Shown here: one piece after another, positions 25,075-32,685 of the stretch
How positions within the stretch are numbered: the stretch's first letter is position 1
How the letters are laid out: each line of letters opens with the position of its first letter
From: Acidobacteriaceae bacterium
Lineage (GTDB): Bacteria; Acidobacteriota; Terriglobia; Terriglobales; Acidobacteriaceae
DNA: 37,435 bases
NCBI GenBank assembly: GCA_003151435.1
Contig: PLXP01000138.1
Location: 8,406 to 45,840, forward strand
Direction: 5' to 3'
Notes under the pieces: generated by a model
The model's input: only the letters and a program-made list of their open reading frames with translations
What the model was told of the DNA's origin: nothing
The model's database searches: none
Position numbers and translations under genes: made by a program

Positions 25075-26535
25075 CTACTGTAGTACCCATGTGTCCTTGC
25101 TGCCGCCGCCCTGGGAGGAGTTGACTACGAGCGATCCCTTTGTGAGAGCAACGCGAGTGAGGCCTCCCGGCACGATGTTCACCTTGTCGCCGAAGAGGAT
25201 GTAGGGCCGTAGATCGACGTGGCGCGGTTCCAGGTGATTGCCGATGAGGCATGGAGCGCGCGAGAAGTCGAGCGTGGGCTGGGCGATGTAGTTGCGCGGA
25301 TTGGCTTCGATCTGGCGAGCGAATTCTTCGCGTTGTTTGGCTGTGGAGTGCGGGCCAATCAACATGCCGTAGCCGCCGCTTTCACCTACTGCCTTGACCA
25401 CCAGCTTGTCGAGGTTGGCGAGAACGTGTTTGCGCTCCTTGTCGTCCGTCAGCAGGAACGTCTCCACGTTGGGAAGGATGGGCTCTTCGTCAAGGTAGTA
25501 ACGGATGATGCGCGGCACGTAGGCGTAGAGCGCCTTGTCGTCTGCGAGGCCGGTGCCGAAGGCGTTGGTGACCGTGACGTTGCCGGCACGATAGGCGTTG
25601 AATAGTCCGGCGCAACCGAGGATGGAGTCGGATCGAAAGATCAGCGGGTCGCTGAAGTCGTCGTCGACGCGACGGTAGATAACATCGACGCGCTTGAGAC
25701 CGTCAGTGGTGCGCATGTAGACGATGTTGTCGTGGGTCACAAGGTCGCGGCCCTCGACGAGATCGATGCCCATCTGGCGGGCGAGGTAGGTGTGCTCGAA
25801 GTAAGCGGAGTTGAAGACGCCGGGGGTGAGAAGCACGATGTTGGGCTCGGGGCGGCCTTCGGGAGCCAGCGCACGCAGCGTGGCCAGCAGCAGTTGCGGA
25901 TAGTGCTCGATGGGGCGGACACCGTAGCTGTGGAAGAGGCGCGGGAAGGTGCGCTTCATGACACGGCGGTTGGTGAGCATGTAACTCACGCCTGAGGGCA
26001 CTCTCAAGTTGTCTTCGAGCACCACGAACTCGCCGGTGTTCAGGCGCAGCAAGTCAGACCCGATGACGGCGATATAGACGTTGCGCGGCACTTGCAGGCC
26101 ACGCATCTCGCGGCGGTACTGGCGGCAACTGTAGACCAGCTCGCGCGGTACGATGCGGTCGGCAAGGATTTTGGCGTCGGAGTAGATGTCGCGCAGGAAG
26201 TGGTTGAGCGCGGTGATGCGCTGGGTGAGGCCGCGCTCGATCTTGTCCCACTCCTCGGCCGTGATCAGGCGCGGCAGCAGGTCGTAAGGAAAGATCTTCT
26301 CGGTGCCCTCATCGCTGCCGTAGACGGTAAAGGTGATGCCCTGGGTGAGGAACGAGAGGTCAGCCGATTGTTTACGGCGCTGCAGTTCGTCGTGAGGCAG
26401 GCTCGCCAGCGTTTCGGCCAGGGCGCGGTAGTGGGCGCGCAGATCCCCGTTGGCTTCCCGCATCTCGTCGAAGGCGTGGTCGAGCGGATAGTCTCCGAAG
26501 AGGGTTTCCACTTCCGCTGGAGGGCTGGCGCTCAT
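25075..26535 (-). CDS. Circularly permuted ATP-grasp protein
   Basis: 486 aa. Predicted ATP-dependent carboxylate-amine ligase of the circularly permuted ATP-grasp type (DUF404/DUF407). Family motifs seen: [46 protein letters not shown] (about 173-187), [24 protein letters not shown] (287-298), the Gly-rich nucleotide loop [13 protein letters not shown] (379-391), and [13 protein letters not shown]. Together with alpha-E and transglutaminase-like neighbours it forms a conserved module proposed in comparative genomics to make or attach short peptides. ATG 26535 is preferred over an in-frame TTG at 26562, although its nearest AAGGA is rather far (about 14 nt). It is the first gene of the three-gene run. 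Confidence 0.9.
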   Translation of the reverse strand: MSASPPAEVETLFGDYPLDHAFDEMREANGDLRAHYRALAETLASLPHDELQRRKQSADLSFLTQGITFTVYGSDEGTEKIFPYDLLPRLITAEEWDKIERGLTQRITALNHFLRDIYSDAKILADRIVPRELVYSCRQYRREMRGLQVPRNVYIAVIGSDLLRLNTGEFVVLEDNLRVPSGVSYMLTNRRVMKRTFPRLFHSYGVRPIEHYPQLLLATLRALAPEGRPEPNIVLLTPGVFNSAYFEHTYLARQMGIDLVEGRDLVTHDNIVYMRTTDGLKRVDVIYRRVDDDFSDPLIFRSDSILGCAGLFNAYRAGNVTVTNAFGTGLADDKALYAYVPRIIRYYLDEEPILPNVETFLLTDDKERKHVLANLDKLVVKAVGESGGYGMLIGPHSTAKQREEFARQIEANPRNYIAQPTLDFSRAPCLIGNHLEPRHVDLRPYILFGDKVNIVPGGLTRVALTKGSLVVNSSQGGGSKDTWVLQ

Positions 26536-26903
26536 CGGGAAGAGTGGTTTCCTTTGCGGCAAATTCAGGGAACTGAAGGCGGATGGACTCGAGCGCTCCG
26601 GAATGGCCGTTCAGCACCCGTTCCGCATCGGCTTTCAGCGCATCCCATGTGTACCCTGTTGTTTAGCTTTTAACACGCGGGGCGTAAAGGAGCAATGAGG
26701 AAGCGGTAAGGGAAGCTCGCGGACCTTTTCACGCGCGCGATCCGATCCCAGTGCCAGGACTGGCTATCTCGGTTCGTCCGCATCAGAATCGGATGGAATC
26801 GGCCGCAGAACCAGGGTCGTGGTATCCCACCCTTTCGCGAAAAACCGCGAAAGGATGGGGCACCCGGCATTTGTACGACGATCGAGATCGAAGCAGTTCG
26901 GTT
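26536..26903. other. Intergenic region between glutamine synthetase and the ATP-grasp cluster
   Basis: 368 bp, both flanking genes on the minus strand. It holds the palindromic element at 26826-26859 and, on the minus strand, a weak promoter candidate TTGCTC..17 bp..TAAAAG near 26667-26695. A stretch at about 26534-26650 on the minus strand reads like real protein ([20 protein letters not shown]) but has no ATG start and runs into the ATP-grasp gene in another frame. Confidence 0.5.
26826..26859. repeat. REP-like palindrome CCTTTCGCG..CGCGAAAGG
   Basis: CCCACCCTTTCGCG and CGCGAAAGGATGGG form 14-bp arms with one mismatch around AAAAAC. There is no U-tract on either strand, so it is a poor terminator even though it lies about 45-78 bp after the glutamine synthetase stop. 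I recall this palindrome type as frequent in acidobacterial intergenic DNA. Confidence 0.7.
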
Positions 26904-28334
26904 CTAAAACAAATTCCACAACGACTGGTTGTAGACGGCGTGGTGGAACTGGACTTCGCAGCCTTTGACGATGGTGCCGAGTTGGCGCGGGCAGCGGTCG
27001 GCGGCAGCCTGTTTGAGTTCGGCGTAGCGGCCCTGAACGTCGGCGCCGAGAATCTGCGCGATCCAGCTTGAGGCAGTGAAATCTTCGATGGCGGTGTAGA
27101 TGTTGTCGGGCAGGTAGCGTCCGCCTGCGCGCAGGTTGGCGACCTTGGCGATTTCGCCGTCGATGCCGGTCTTGAAGATGGAGTAGAGCGCCAGATACGG
27201 GTTGGCGTCCGGTGCCACGGCACGCACCTCGGTGCGCATGGAGCGGGAGTTGCCGATGGGCACGCGGATCATGGCGCCGCGGTCGGTGGCTGAAGCGCGA
27301 ATCTGGTTGGGCGCTTCGAAGTGCGGGTCGAGCCGGCGATAGGCGTTGACGCTGGAGTTGAAGACCAGGCACAGGTCGAGCGCGCGGGTGAGGATGCGGT
27401 CGAGGAAGTCCCAGCCGAATTTGGAGAGTTGCTCTTCGCCATTCTCGTCCCAGAAGAGGTTGGTTTTGCCCTTGGAGACCGAGACGTTGGTGTGCATGCC
27501 GCTGCCGTTCACGCCGACCACGGGCTTGGGCAGGAAGCAGGCCGTGAAGCCGTAGTTGTTGGCGATTTGGCGGCAGAGCAACTTGTAGAGTTGTATCTGG
27601 TCGGCAGCGGCGACGACTTCGCTGTATCCGAAGTTGATTTCGAATTGCGCGGGGGCGACTTCGGGGTGATCCTTCTCGTTCTGGAAGCCCATGGCGCGCT
27701 GCACTTCAGCCGCGGTGTCAATGAACTGGCGGAGCGGATCGAGCGGCAGAGAGTGGTAGTAGCCGCCGGTCGAGACGAAGTCGAACTTGCCCGTCTGGTG
27801 ATAGGTCTTTTCGGCGTCGACACCACCGAAGAGGAAGCCCTCGATCTCAGTGGCGGCGTTAAGGGTGTAGTTCTTGGTGGCGTGAAGCTCCTCGGCATAC
27901 TTTTTGAGCACGCCGCGCAGGTCGCCGGAATAGGGAGTGCCGTCCTTGTCGATGACGACGCCAAAGACAAGAACCTTGCCGTTTCCGAACACGTCGGCGG
28001 GAACCCAGTAGAAAGCGCTCCAATCGATGCCCAGGCGCAGATCGCTCTCCTTTTGTGCGGTAAAGCCGCGGATGGAGGAGCCGTCGAAGGTGAGGTTCTC
28101 GTAGCTGCCGAGAAGGAACTTCTTGTCGTAGTCGAGCAGGTGGAGGCGGCCTTCTAGGTCGGAAAACAGCACCGTCACAGCCTTGATCCGCTTCTCGTCC
28201 TTCAGGTATTTCAGACGCTTCTCGCGAATCTCATCGGGAGCGACGCGGCTGGTGCGGTCGTGCTTGGCCTGCAAGTTCATTTCTTCGAGCTCCTCGTACG
28301 GGAGCGCAAGAAAATTGCGGTATTCAGTAGACAT
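26904..28334 (-). CDS. glnA: Glutamine synthetase (type I-like)
   Basis: 476 aa. ATP-dependent ligation of ammonia to glutamate. Signatures: FDGSSIRGF (83-91), EIEGF and the Glu/His metal-site region APAQFEINFG, KPVVGVNGSGMHTNVS, the glutamate-binding arginines in NAYRRLDPHFEAP, DRGAMIRVP and MRTEVRAVAPDANPY. The C-terminal region lacks the NLYDLP adenylylation motif of GlnE-regulated enzymes, so activity is probably controlled otherwise. The sequence differs somewhat from textbook GlnA (ASATDRGA instead of ARNRSA), so a related gamma-glutamyl ligase cannot be excluded. AAGGAG precedes the ATG. It is divergent from the M61 peptidase and upstream of the ATP-grasp cluster on the same strand. 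Confidence 0.87.
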   Translation of the reverse strand: MSTEYRNFLALPYEELEEMNLQAKHDRTSRVAPDEIREKRLKYLKDEKRIKAVTVLFSDLEGRLHLLDYDKKFLLGSYENLTFDGSSIRGFTAQKESDLRLGIDWSAFYWVPADVFGNGKVLVFGVVIDKDGTPYSGDLRGVLKKYAEELHATKNYTLNAATEIEGFLFGGVDAEKTYHQTGKFDFVSTGGYYHSLPLDPLRQFIDTAAEVQRAMGFQNEKDHPEVAPAQFEINFGYSEVVAAADQIQLYKLLCRQIANNYGFTACFLPKPVVGVNGSGMHTNVSVSKGKTNLFWDENGEEQLSKFGWDFLDRILTRALDLCLVFNSSVNAYRRLDPHFEAPNQIRASATDRGAMIRVPIGNSRSMRTEVRAVAPDANPYLALYSIFKTGIDGEIAKVANLRAGGRYLPDNIYTAIEDFTASSWIAQILGADVQGRYAELKQAAADRCPRQLGTIVKGCEVQFHHAVYNQSLWNLF

Positions 28335-28583
28335 GGCTCTCCTTTCGGTGAAAAAGGTGCAGCCCCGGCGTGCCAGGATCTGATCACACCCCTTAGAAGG
28401 ACGAACAGGCCCCGAGGTGCGCGCTTAGCTGTCGTCAGGATCGTGTAGCTATAGGGTACCGCCGACTGGCCGGGCGTACGCGAGAAAATCCCAGATTCTG
28501 CGATTTGCTGGGTCCGGCGAAAGCTCTCTCTGGCTCGGTCTGCCTCATGCGGTAATCTGAGTTTCTCAGGAGACTCGATACTA

Positions 28584-30515
28584 ATGATCAATTTCCGCCT
28601 CCCTGCTGTCCTGGTTTTTGCCCTTGTAATCGCGAGCGCCGCCGCACCCGCTCTGGCGCAAAAAGCGCCCATCCAAATCACCGCCGATCTGACGGAAGCG
28701 CCGCGCAAGCTGTATCACGCTGAAGTGGATCTGCCGGTAACGGCCGGGCCGCTGACGCTGACAACGCCGAAGTGGATTCCCGGCAACCATCGTCCCACGG
28801 GGCCGGTGGACTCGATCACGGGCGTGGTCTTTACTGCCGATGGGAAGCCGATTGAGTGGTGGCGCGACGATGTGGACCTGTACGAATTTCACGTGACAAT
28901 CCCGAAGGGCGTGACTACGCTGCACGCGCACCTGGACTGCATTGTTGCCGCTCGCCTCTCGCAGAAGATGGCGGTGTTGGAGTGGGAGAAGCTGCTGCTG
29001 TATCCGGCCCACACGCCGGTGCGCGACATTCCCATTGAGCCCTCGCTGAAAGTCCCCGGAGGTTGGGGCATTGGAACGGCGCTCGCCCCTGTGGGCGCTG
29101 GTTCTTACCCGGTGCCCGCGGCGGGCAGCACTACCAAGTTTGCGGCAACAAACGTCGAGCAGCTTGAGGATTCGCCAGTGATCACCGGGCAGTACTTCCA
29201 CGAGTTTGCGCTAGCTCCAACCATCACGCCGAAGCATTACATTGACGTGGTTTCGGACGCACCGGAAGACTCGAACCTTAGGCCGTCGGTGCTGGCCGAG
29301 CTGAACAACCTTGTGCGTGAGGCAGACGCGCTGTACGCGTCGCACCACTACAACGTCTACCACTTTCTGCTGACGCTTTCAGATGTGGCCGGCGGCGAAG
29401 GGCTTGAGCATGGGCAGTCGTCGGATAACGGCGTGGGGGAGAAGGGCTTTGCCGACGACGCGCACCAACTGGCCGAGGCTGATCTGTTGTCGCATGAGTT
29501 TACGCACTCGTGGAATGGAAAATACCGGCGGCCGGTGGGGCTCTATCAGCCGGACTTTGCGACGCCGCAGCAGGGCGCGCTGCTGTGGGTCTATGAGGGC
29601 ATGACGCACTACCTTGGCAACGTGCTGGCGGCCCGGTCGGGGCTGAAGTCGCAGGCGCAGTATCGCGACATGCTGGCGATGAGTGCCGCGAGCCTGGACT
29701 ACCGGCCGGGACGCGATTGGCGGCCGACGGAAGACACGGCAGTAGCGGCAAGCATTCTGCGCGGCGGCAACCCGGCGTGGGCAAACTGGAAGCGCGGGCA
29801 GGACTACTACCAGGAGGGCGAACTGCTGTGGCTCGATGCGGACACGCTGATCCGCAAGCTGACCCAGAATAAGAAATCTCTGGACGATTTCCAGAAGATA
29901 TTTCTAGCCAAGGGCGGCACCACGGGGCCGCTTATTGTGACCTATACCTTTGATGAGTTGGTGCAGGATCTAAACCAGGTGGTGCCCTACGACTGGGCGA
30001 CGTTCCTGCACGATCGCGTGGACAAGATCAATCCGCGGGCGGATCTGGCAGGGCTCGAGCATGGCGGCTACAAGCTGGCCTACAAGGACAAGCCGAGCCC
30101 TTCCGAGCGCACCATGGCTGCGGCCGGCGGACGGCGCGTCGCCGGCGTGGATTGCTGGTACTCCATCGGCCTGCACATTGCGGGAGATGGCAGCATAGCC
30201 GATGTGCGCTGGAACGGGCCCGCGGACAAGGCCCGGCTGGGGCCAGGAGAGAAGATCATCGCGGTGAATGGGCAGATCTTTTCGCCTGAGGCGCTGCGGG
30301 AGGCGATCCGCGCGGCCAAGGACAAGAGCGAGCCGATCCGCCTGATCGTGCAGGCAGATACGTTCGTGTCCAATGCAGAGATCGATTATCACGACGGGGA
30401 ACGCTACCCGGTGCTGGAACGCGTGGAGGGCACGCCCGCCTACCTCGATGACATTACCAAGCCGCTGACGACGCCGGAGAAGGCGCCGGCGGAGACGAAG
30501 AAAGACGAAGAGTAG
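28584..30515 (+). CDS. Exported M61-family metallopeptidase with PDZ domain
   Basis: 643 aa. Signal peptide at 1-25 (LPAVLVFALVIASAAAPALA). N-terminal beta domain, then a thermolysin-like catalytic domain with GGEGLEHGQSS (270-280), zinc motif H304-E-F-T-H308 and third ligand E338 (VYEGMTHYLG). A PDZ domain follows at about 520-600 (SIADVRWNGPADKARLGPGEKIIAVNGQ), and a Lys/Glu tail ends the protein. M61 members are glycyl aminopeptidase-type enzymes with a preference for small N-terminal residues. Probably periplasmic or secreted. AGGAG lies about 11 nt before the ATG. It is the first of three consecutive exported hydrolase genes on the plus strand. Confidence 0.93.
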   Translation: MINFRLPAVLVFALVIASAAAPALAQKAPIQITADLTEAPRKLYHAEVDLPVTAGPLTLTTPKWIPGNHRPTGPVDSITGVVFTADGKPIEWWRDDVDLYEFHVTIPKGVTTLHAHLDCIVAARLSQKMAVLEWEKLLLYPAHTPVRDIPIEPSLKVPGGWGIGTALAPVGAGSYPVPAAGSTTKFAATNVEQLEDSPVITGQYFHEFALAPTITPKHYIDVVSDAPEDSNLRPSVLAELNNLVREADALYASHHYNVYHFLLTLSDVAGGEGLEHGQSSDNGVGEKGFADDAHQLAEADLLSHEFTHSWNGKYRRPVGLYQPDFATPQQGALLWVYEGMTHYLGNVLAARSGLKSQAQYRDMLAMSAASLDYRPGRDWRPTEDTAVAASILRGGNPAWANWKRGQDYYQEGELLWLDADTLIRKLTQNKKSLDDFQKIFLAKGGTTGPLIVTYTFDELVQDLNQVVPYDWATFLHDRVDKINPRADLAGLEHGGYKLAYKDKPSPSERTMAAAGGRRVAGVDCWYSIGLHIAGDGSIADVRWNGPADKARLGPGEKIIAVNGQIFSPEALREAIRAAKDKSEPIRLIVQADTFVSNAEIDYHDGERYPVLERVEGTPAYLDDITKPLTTPEKAPAETKKDEE

Positions 30516-30521
30516 TAAGTA

Positions 30522-30625
30522 CAGTTGTCAGTGATCAGTTTCCAGTTGTCAGGGGCACACGGCGATAGCGACCGCTGCTGGACGTGCGCAAGCAATAAGC
30601 TGACAACTGAAAACTGACAACTGAC
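30522..30625. repeat. Inverted CAG-type heptamer arrays
   Basis: The left array (30522-30552) has 7-bp period: CAGTTGT, CAGTGAT, CAGTTTC, CAGTTGT, CAG. The right array (30600-30625) is its inverse: on the minus strand it reads CAGTTGT, CAGTTTT, CAGTTGT, CAG. The 17-bp arms 30536-30552 and 30600-30616 pair with one mismatch across a 47-bp spacer. It has the same architecture as the AGC heptamers at 3186-3283 but a different unit. It lies between the M61 and S15-type genes and may fold as a long hairpin in the transcript. Confidence 0.85.
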
Positions 30626-30646
30626 GGCTGCCGTGGAGTAGTCTGG

Positions 30647-32593
30647 ATGCTCAGGAGACTCCAACTTACGATGTTCAAATTGTTTCGCATTCCTTGTGCC
30701 TTTCTGGGCCTGTTGGTCCTCGCGTTCCCTGCCCTCCGAGCGCAGCAGCCTGCGGCACAGGCGCCCACCGACGATTTTGTCCGCTCTCACTACACGAAGT
30801 ATGAGTTCCGTATTCCCATGCGCGACGGGAAGCGGTTATTCACATCGGTCTATGTGCCCAAGGATGCGGCGGGCGGCCCATATCCGTTCTTGATGGACCG
30901 CACTCCCTACAGCGTGGCGCCTTACGGCGAGGACCAATATCCGCGACGCCTCGGACCTTCCGAGGAGTTCGAGAAGTCCGGCTACATCTTTGTCTACCAG
31001 GATGTGCGCGGGCGGTGGATGAGCGAAGGCGAGTTCCAGGAGATGCGTCCGCACATCGACGAGAAGAAGTCGCCGCAGGATGTAGACGATGCATCGGACA
31101 CCTACGACACCATCGAGTTCCTGCTGAAACACGTGGCCAACAACAACGGCAAGGTGGGCATCTGGGGCATTTCGTATCCGGGGTTCTACACGTCGGCGTC
31201 GATCATTGATTCGCATCCGGCGCTGGTGGCGGCGAGCCCTCAGGCACCAATGACGGACCTATTCCTGGGCGATGACGCGTATCACGGCGGAACGTTCATG
31301 CTGTCGGCCAACTTTGGTTTCTATGTGTTCTTCAAGCCCAACCAAAACCCGGAAGCACCGAAAGCGGGGCCGGGGTTCGATTTCGGCACGCCGGATAGTT
31401 ACAAGTTCTATCTCAAGGCCGGTAACATCGCGAACCTTGACAAGCTCTATTTGAAGGGCTCTAACTGGCTCTTCAATGACCAGGCCAAGCACAACACCTA
31501 TGACGCGTATTGGCAATCTCGCGACCTTTCGCGCCACATGAAGAATGTGAAATGCGCGGTGCTGGTGGTGGGCGGCTGGTATGACGCTGAAGATCTGAGC
31601 GGACCTTACCGCACATTCAATGCCATCAACAAGTTCAACCCCGAGACGCCGACCACGCTGGTGGAAGGACCATGGGTTCACGGCGGCTGGGCGCGCGGCG
31701 ATGGCAGCCACCTGGGCGATGTGCAGTTCGACGCCAAGACGAGCGACTATTTCCGCACCAACGTTCAACTGCCCTTCTTTGAGCATTACCTGAAGGGCAA
31801 GGGCGCGGCGCAGCCCAAAGCTGTGGTGTTTGAGACGGGAACCAACGTGTGGCGCAATCTGGATGCGTGGCCTCCCAAGGCCGCGACGGCCAAGATTCTC
31901 TACTTCCACAGTGGCGGCAAGCTGACCTTCGATGCGCCGACGGAAACGAAGGGCGTTGACGAGTATCTGAGCGATCCAAATCATCCTGTGCCGTTTGTGG
32001 GTTACACCACCGACACCGTTCCGCAACGCTACATGGTGGACGATCAGCGCTTCGCCAGCTACCGGCCGGATGTGCTGGTGTACGAGACCGATCCGCTGGA
32101 GGAGGATGTGACGATTGCCGGGCCCATTTCACCCAAGCTGAAGATTGCCAGCTCCGGCACCGACTCCGATTTTGTGGTGAAGCTGATTGATGTATATTCC
32201 GACAACTACGCGGACCAGGAAGAGGCAACGCGCGCAAACAAGCGTATTCTGGATGCGCCGCCGCTGAAGATGGGCGGCTACCAGGAGTTGCTGCGCGGCG
32301 AGCCGTTCCGCGCCAAGTTCCGCAATAGCTGGGAAAAACCCGAGCCTCTGACGCCAGGCAAAGAGGCTGACATCAACTTCACGATGCCTGATCTGTTCCA
32401 CACCTTCCGCCGCGGCCATCGCATCATGGTGCAGGTGCAGAGCTCGTGGTTTCCGCTGACAGACCGGAACCCACAAATCTTCACCGACATTCCGAATGCG
32501 AAGCCCGAGGGTTTTCAGAAGGCTACGGAACAGGTATTTCACCAGAAAGACGCGGCATCCGGCGTTGAAGTATTGGTGATGCCGACACAGTAA
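30647..32593 (+). CDS. Exported CocE/NonD (S15-like) hydrolase, alpha-amino-acid ester hydrolase subgroup
   Basis: 648 aa. Signal peptide at about 1-32 (LLVLAFPALRA). Alpha/beta-hydrolase with nucleophile Ser176 in GIWGISYPGF, acid Asp313 in GGWYDAED and His345 in GPWVHGGW, then a C-terminal jelly-roll domain typical of X-Pro dipeptidyl-peptidase/cocaine-esterase relatives. A carboxylate cluster D209/D210 (LFLGDDAYH), E315 and D316 matches the acidic cluster that binds the free alpha-amino group in alpha-amino-acid ester hydrolases, and the numbering nearly coincides with those enzymes. It therefore probably acts on N-terminal aminoacyl esters or amides. The first ATG is preferred because GGAG lies 8 nt upstream; an internal ATG at 30671 would also give a signal peptide. 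Confidence 0.9.
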   Translation: MLRRLQLTMFKLFRIPCAFLGLLVLAFPALRAQQPAAQAPTDDFVRSHYTKYEFRIPMRDGKRLFTSVYVPKDAAGGPYPFLMDRTPYSVAPYGEDQYPRRLGPSEEFEKSGYIFVYQDVRGRWMSEGEFQEMRPHIDEKKSPQDVDDASDTYDTIEFLLKHVANNNGKVGIWGISYPGFYTSASIIDSHPALVAASPQAPMTDLFLGDDAYHGGTFMLSANFGFYVFFKPNQNPEAPKAGPGFDFGTPDSYKFYLKAGNIANLDKLYLKGSNWLFNDQAKHNTYDAYWQSRDLSRHMKNVKCAVLVVGGWYDAEDLSGPYRTFNAINKFNPETPTTLVEGPWVHGGWARGDGSHLGDVQFDAKTSDYFRTNVQLPFFEHYLKGKGAAQPKAVVFETGTNVWRNLDAWPPKAATAKILYFHSGGKLTFDAPTETKGVDEYLSDPNHPVPFVGYTTDTVPQRYMVDDQRFASYRPDVLVYETDPLEEDVTIAGPISPKLKIASSGTDSDFVVKLIDVYSDNYADQEEATRANKRILDAPPLKMGGYQELLRGEPFRAKFRNSWEKPEPLTPGKEADINFTMPDLFHTFRRGHRIMVQVQSSWFPLTDRNPQIFTDIPNAKPEGFQKATEQVFHQKDAASGVEVLVMPTQ

Positions 32594-32598
32594 GCTCA

Positions 32599-32645
32599 GC
32601 AAGTTAGCGCGGCTTTGTCGCGGCCGAGTTAGCAGGTTAGCGGTT
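32599..32645. repeat. GCxxGTTA octamers after the S15-type gene
   Basis: GCAAGTTA (32599-32606), CCGAGTTA (32624-32631) and GCAGGTTA (32632-32639) followed by GCGGTT, interrupted by a GC-rich hairpin-prone stretch (GCGCGGC..GCGGCC). Same octamer type as 18786-18801. Confidence 0.6.
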
Positions 32646-32685
32646 GTTATAGCTGGCCCGTTGCTTTTCGAAGTTACTAACCACT

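Noticed and set aside
28358..28375. TGGCACG..CTGCA on the minus strand upstream of glutamine synthetase, resembling a sigma54 -24/-12 promoter
   Set aside because: The distance between the GG and GC elements does not fit the strict sigma54 spacing (off by one or two bases), and the TT before GC is missing.
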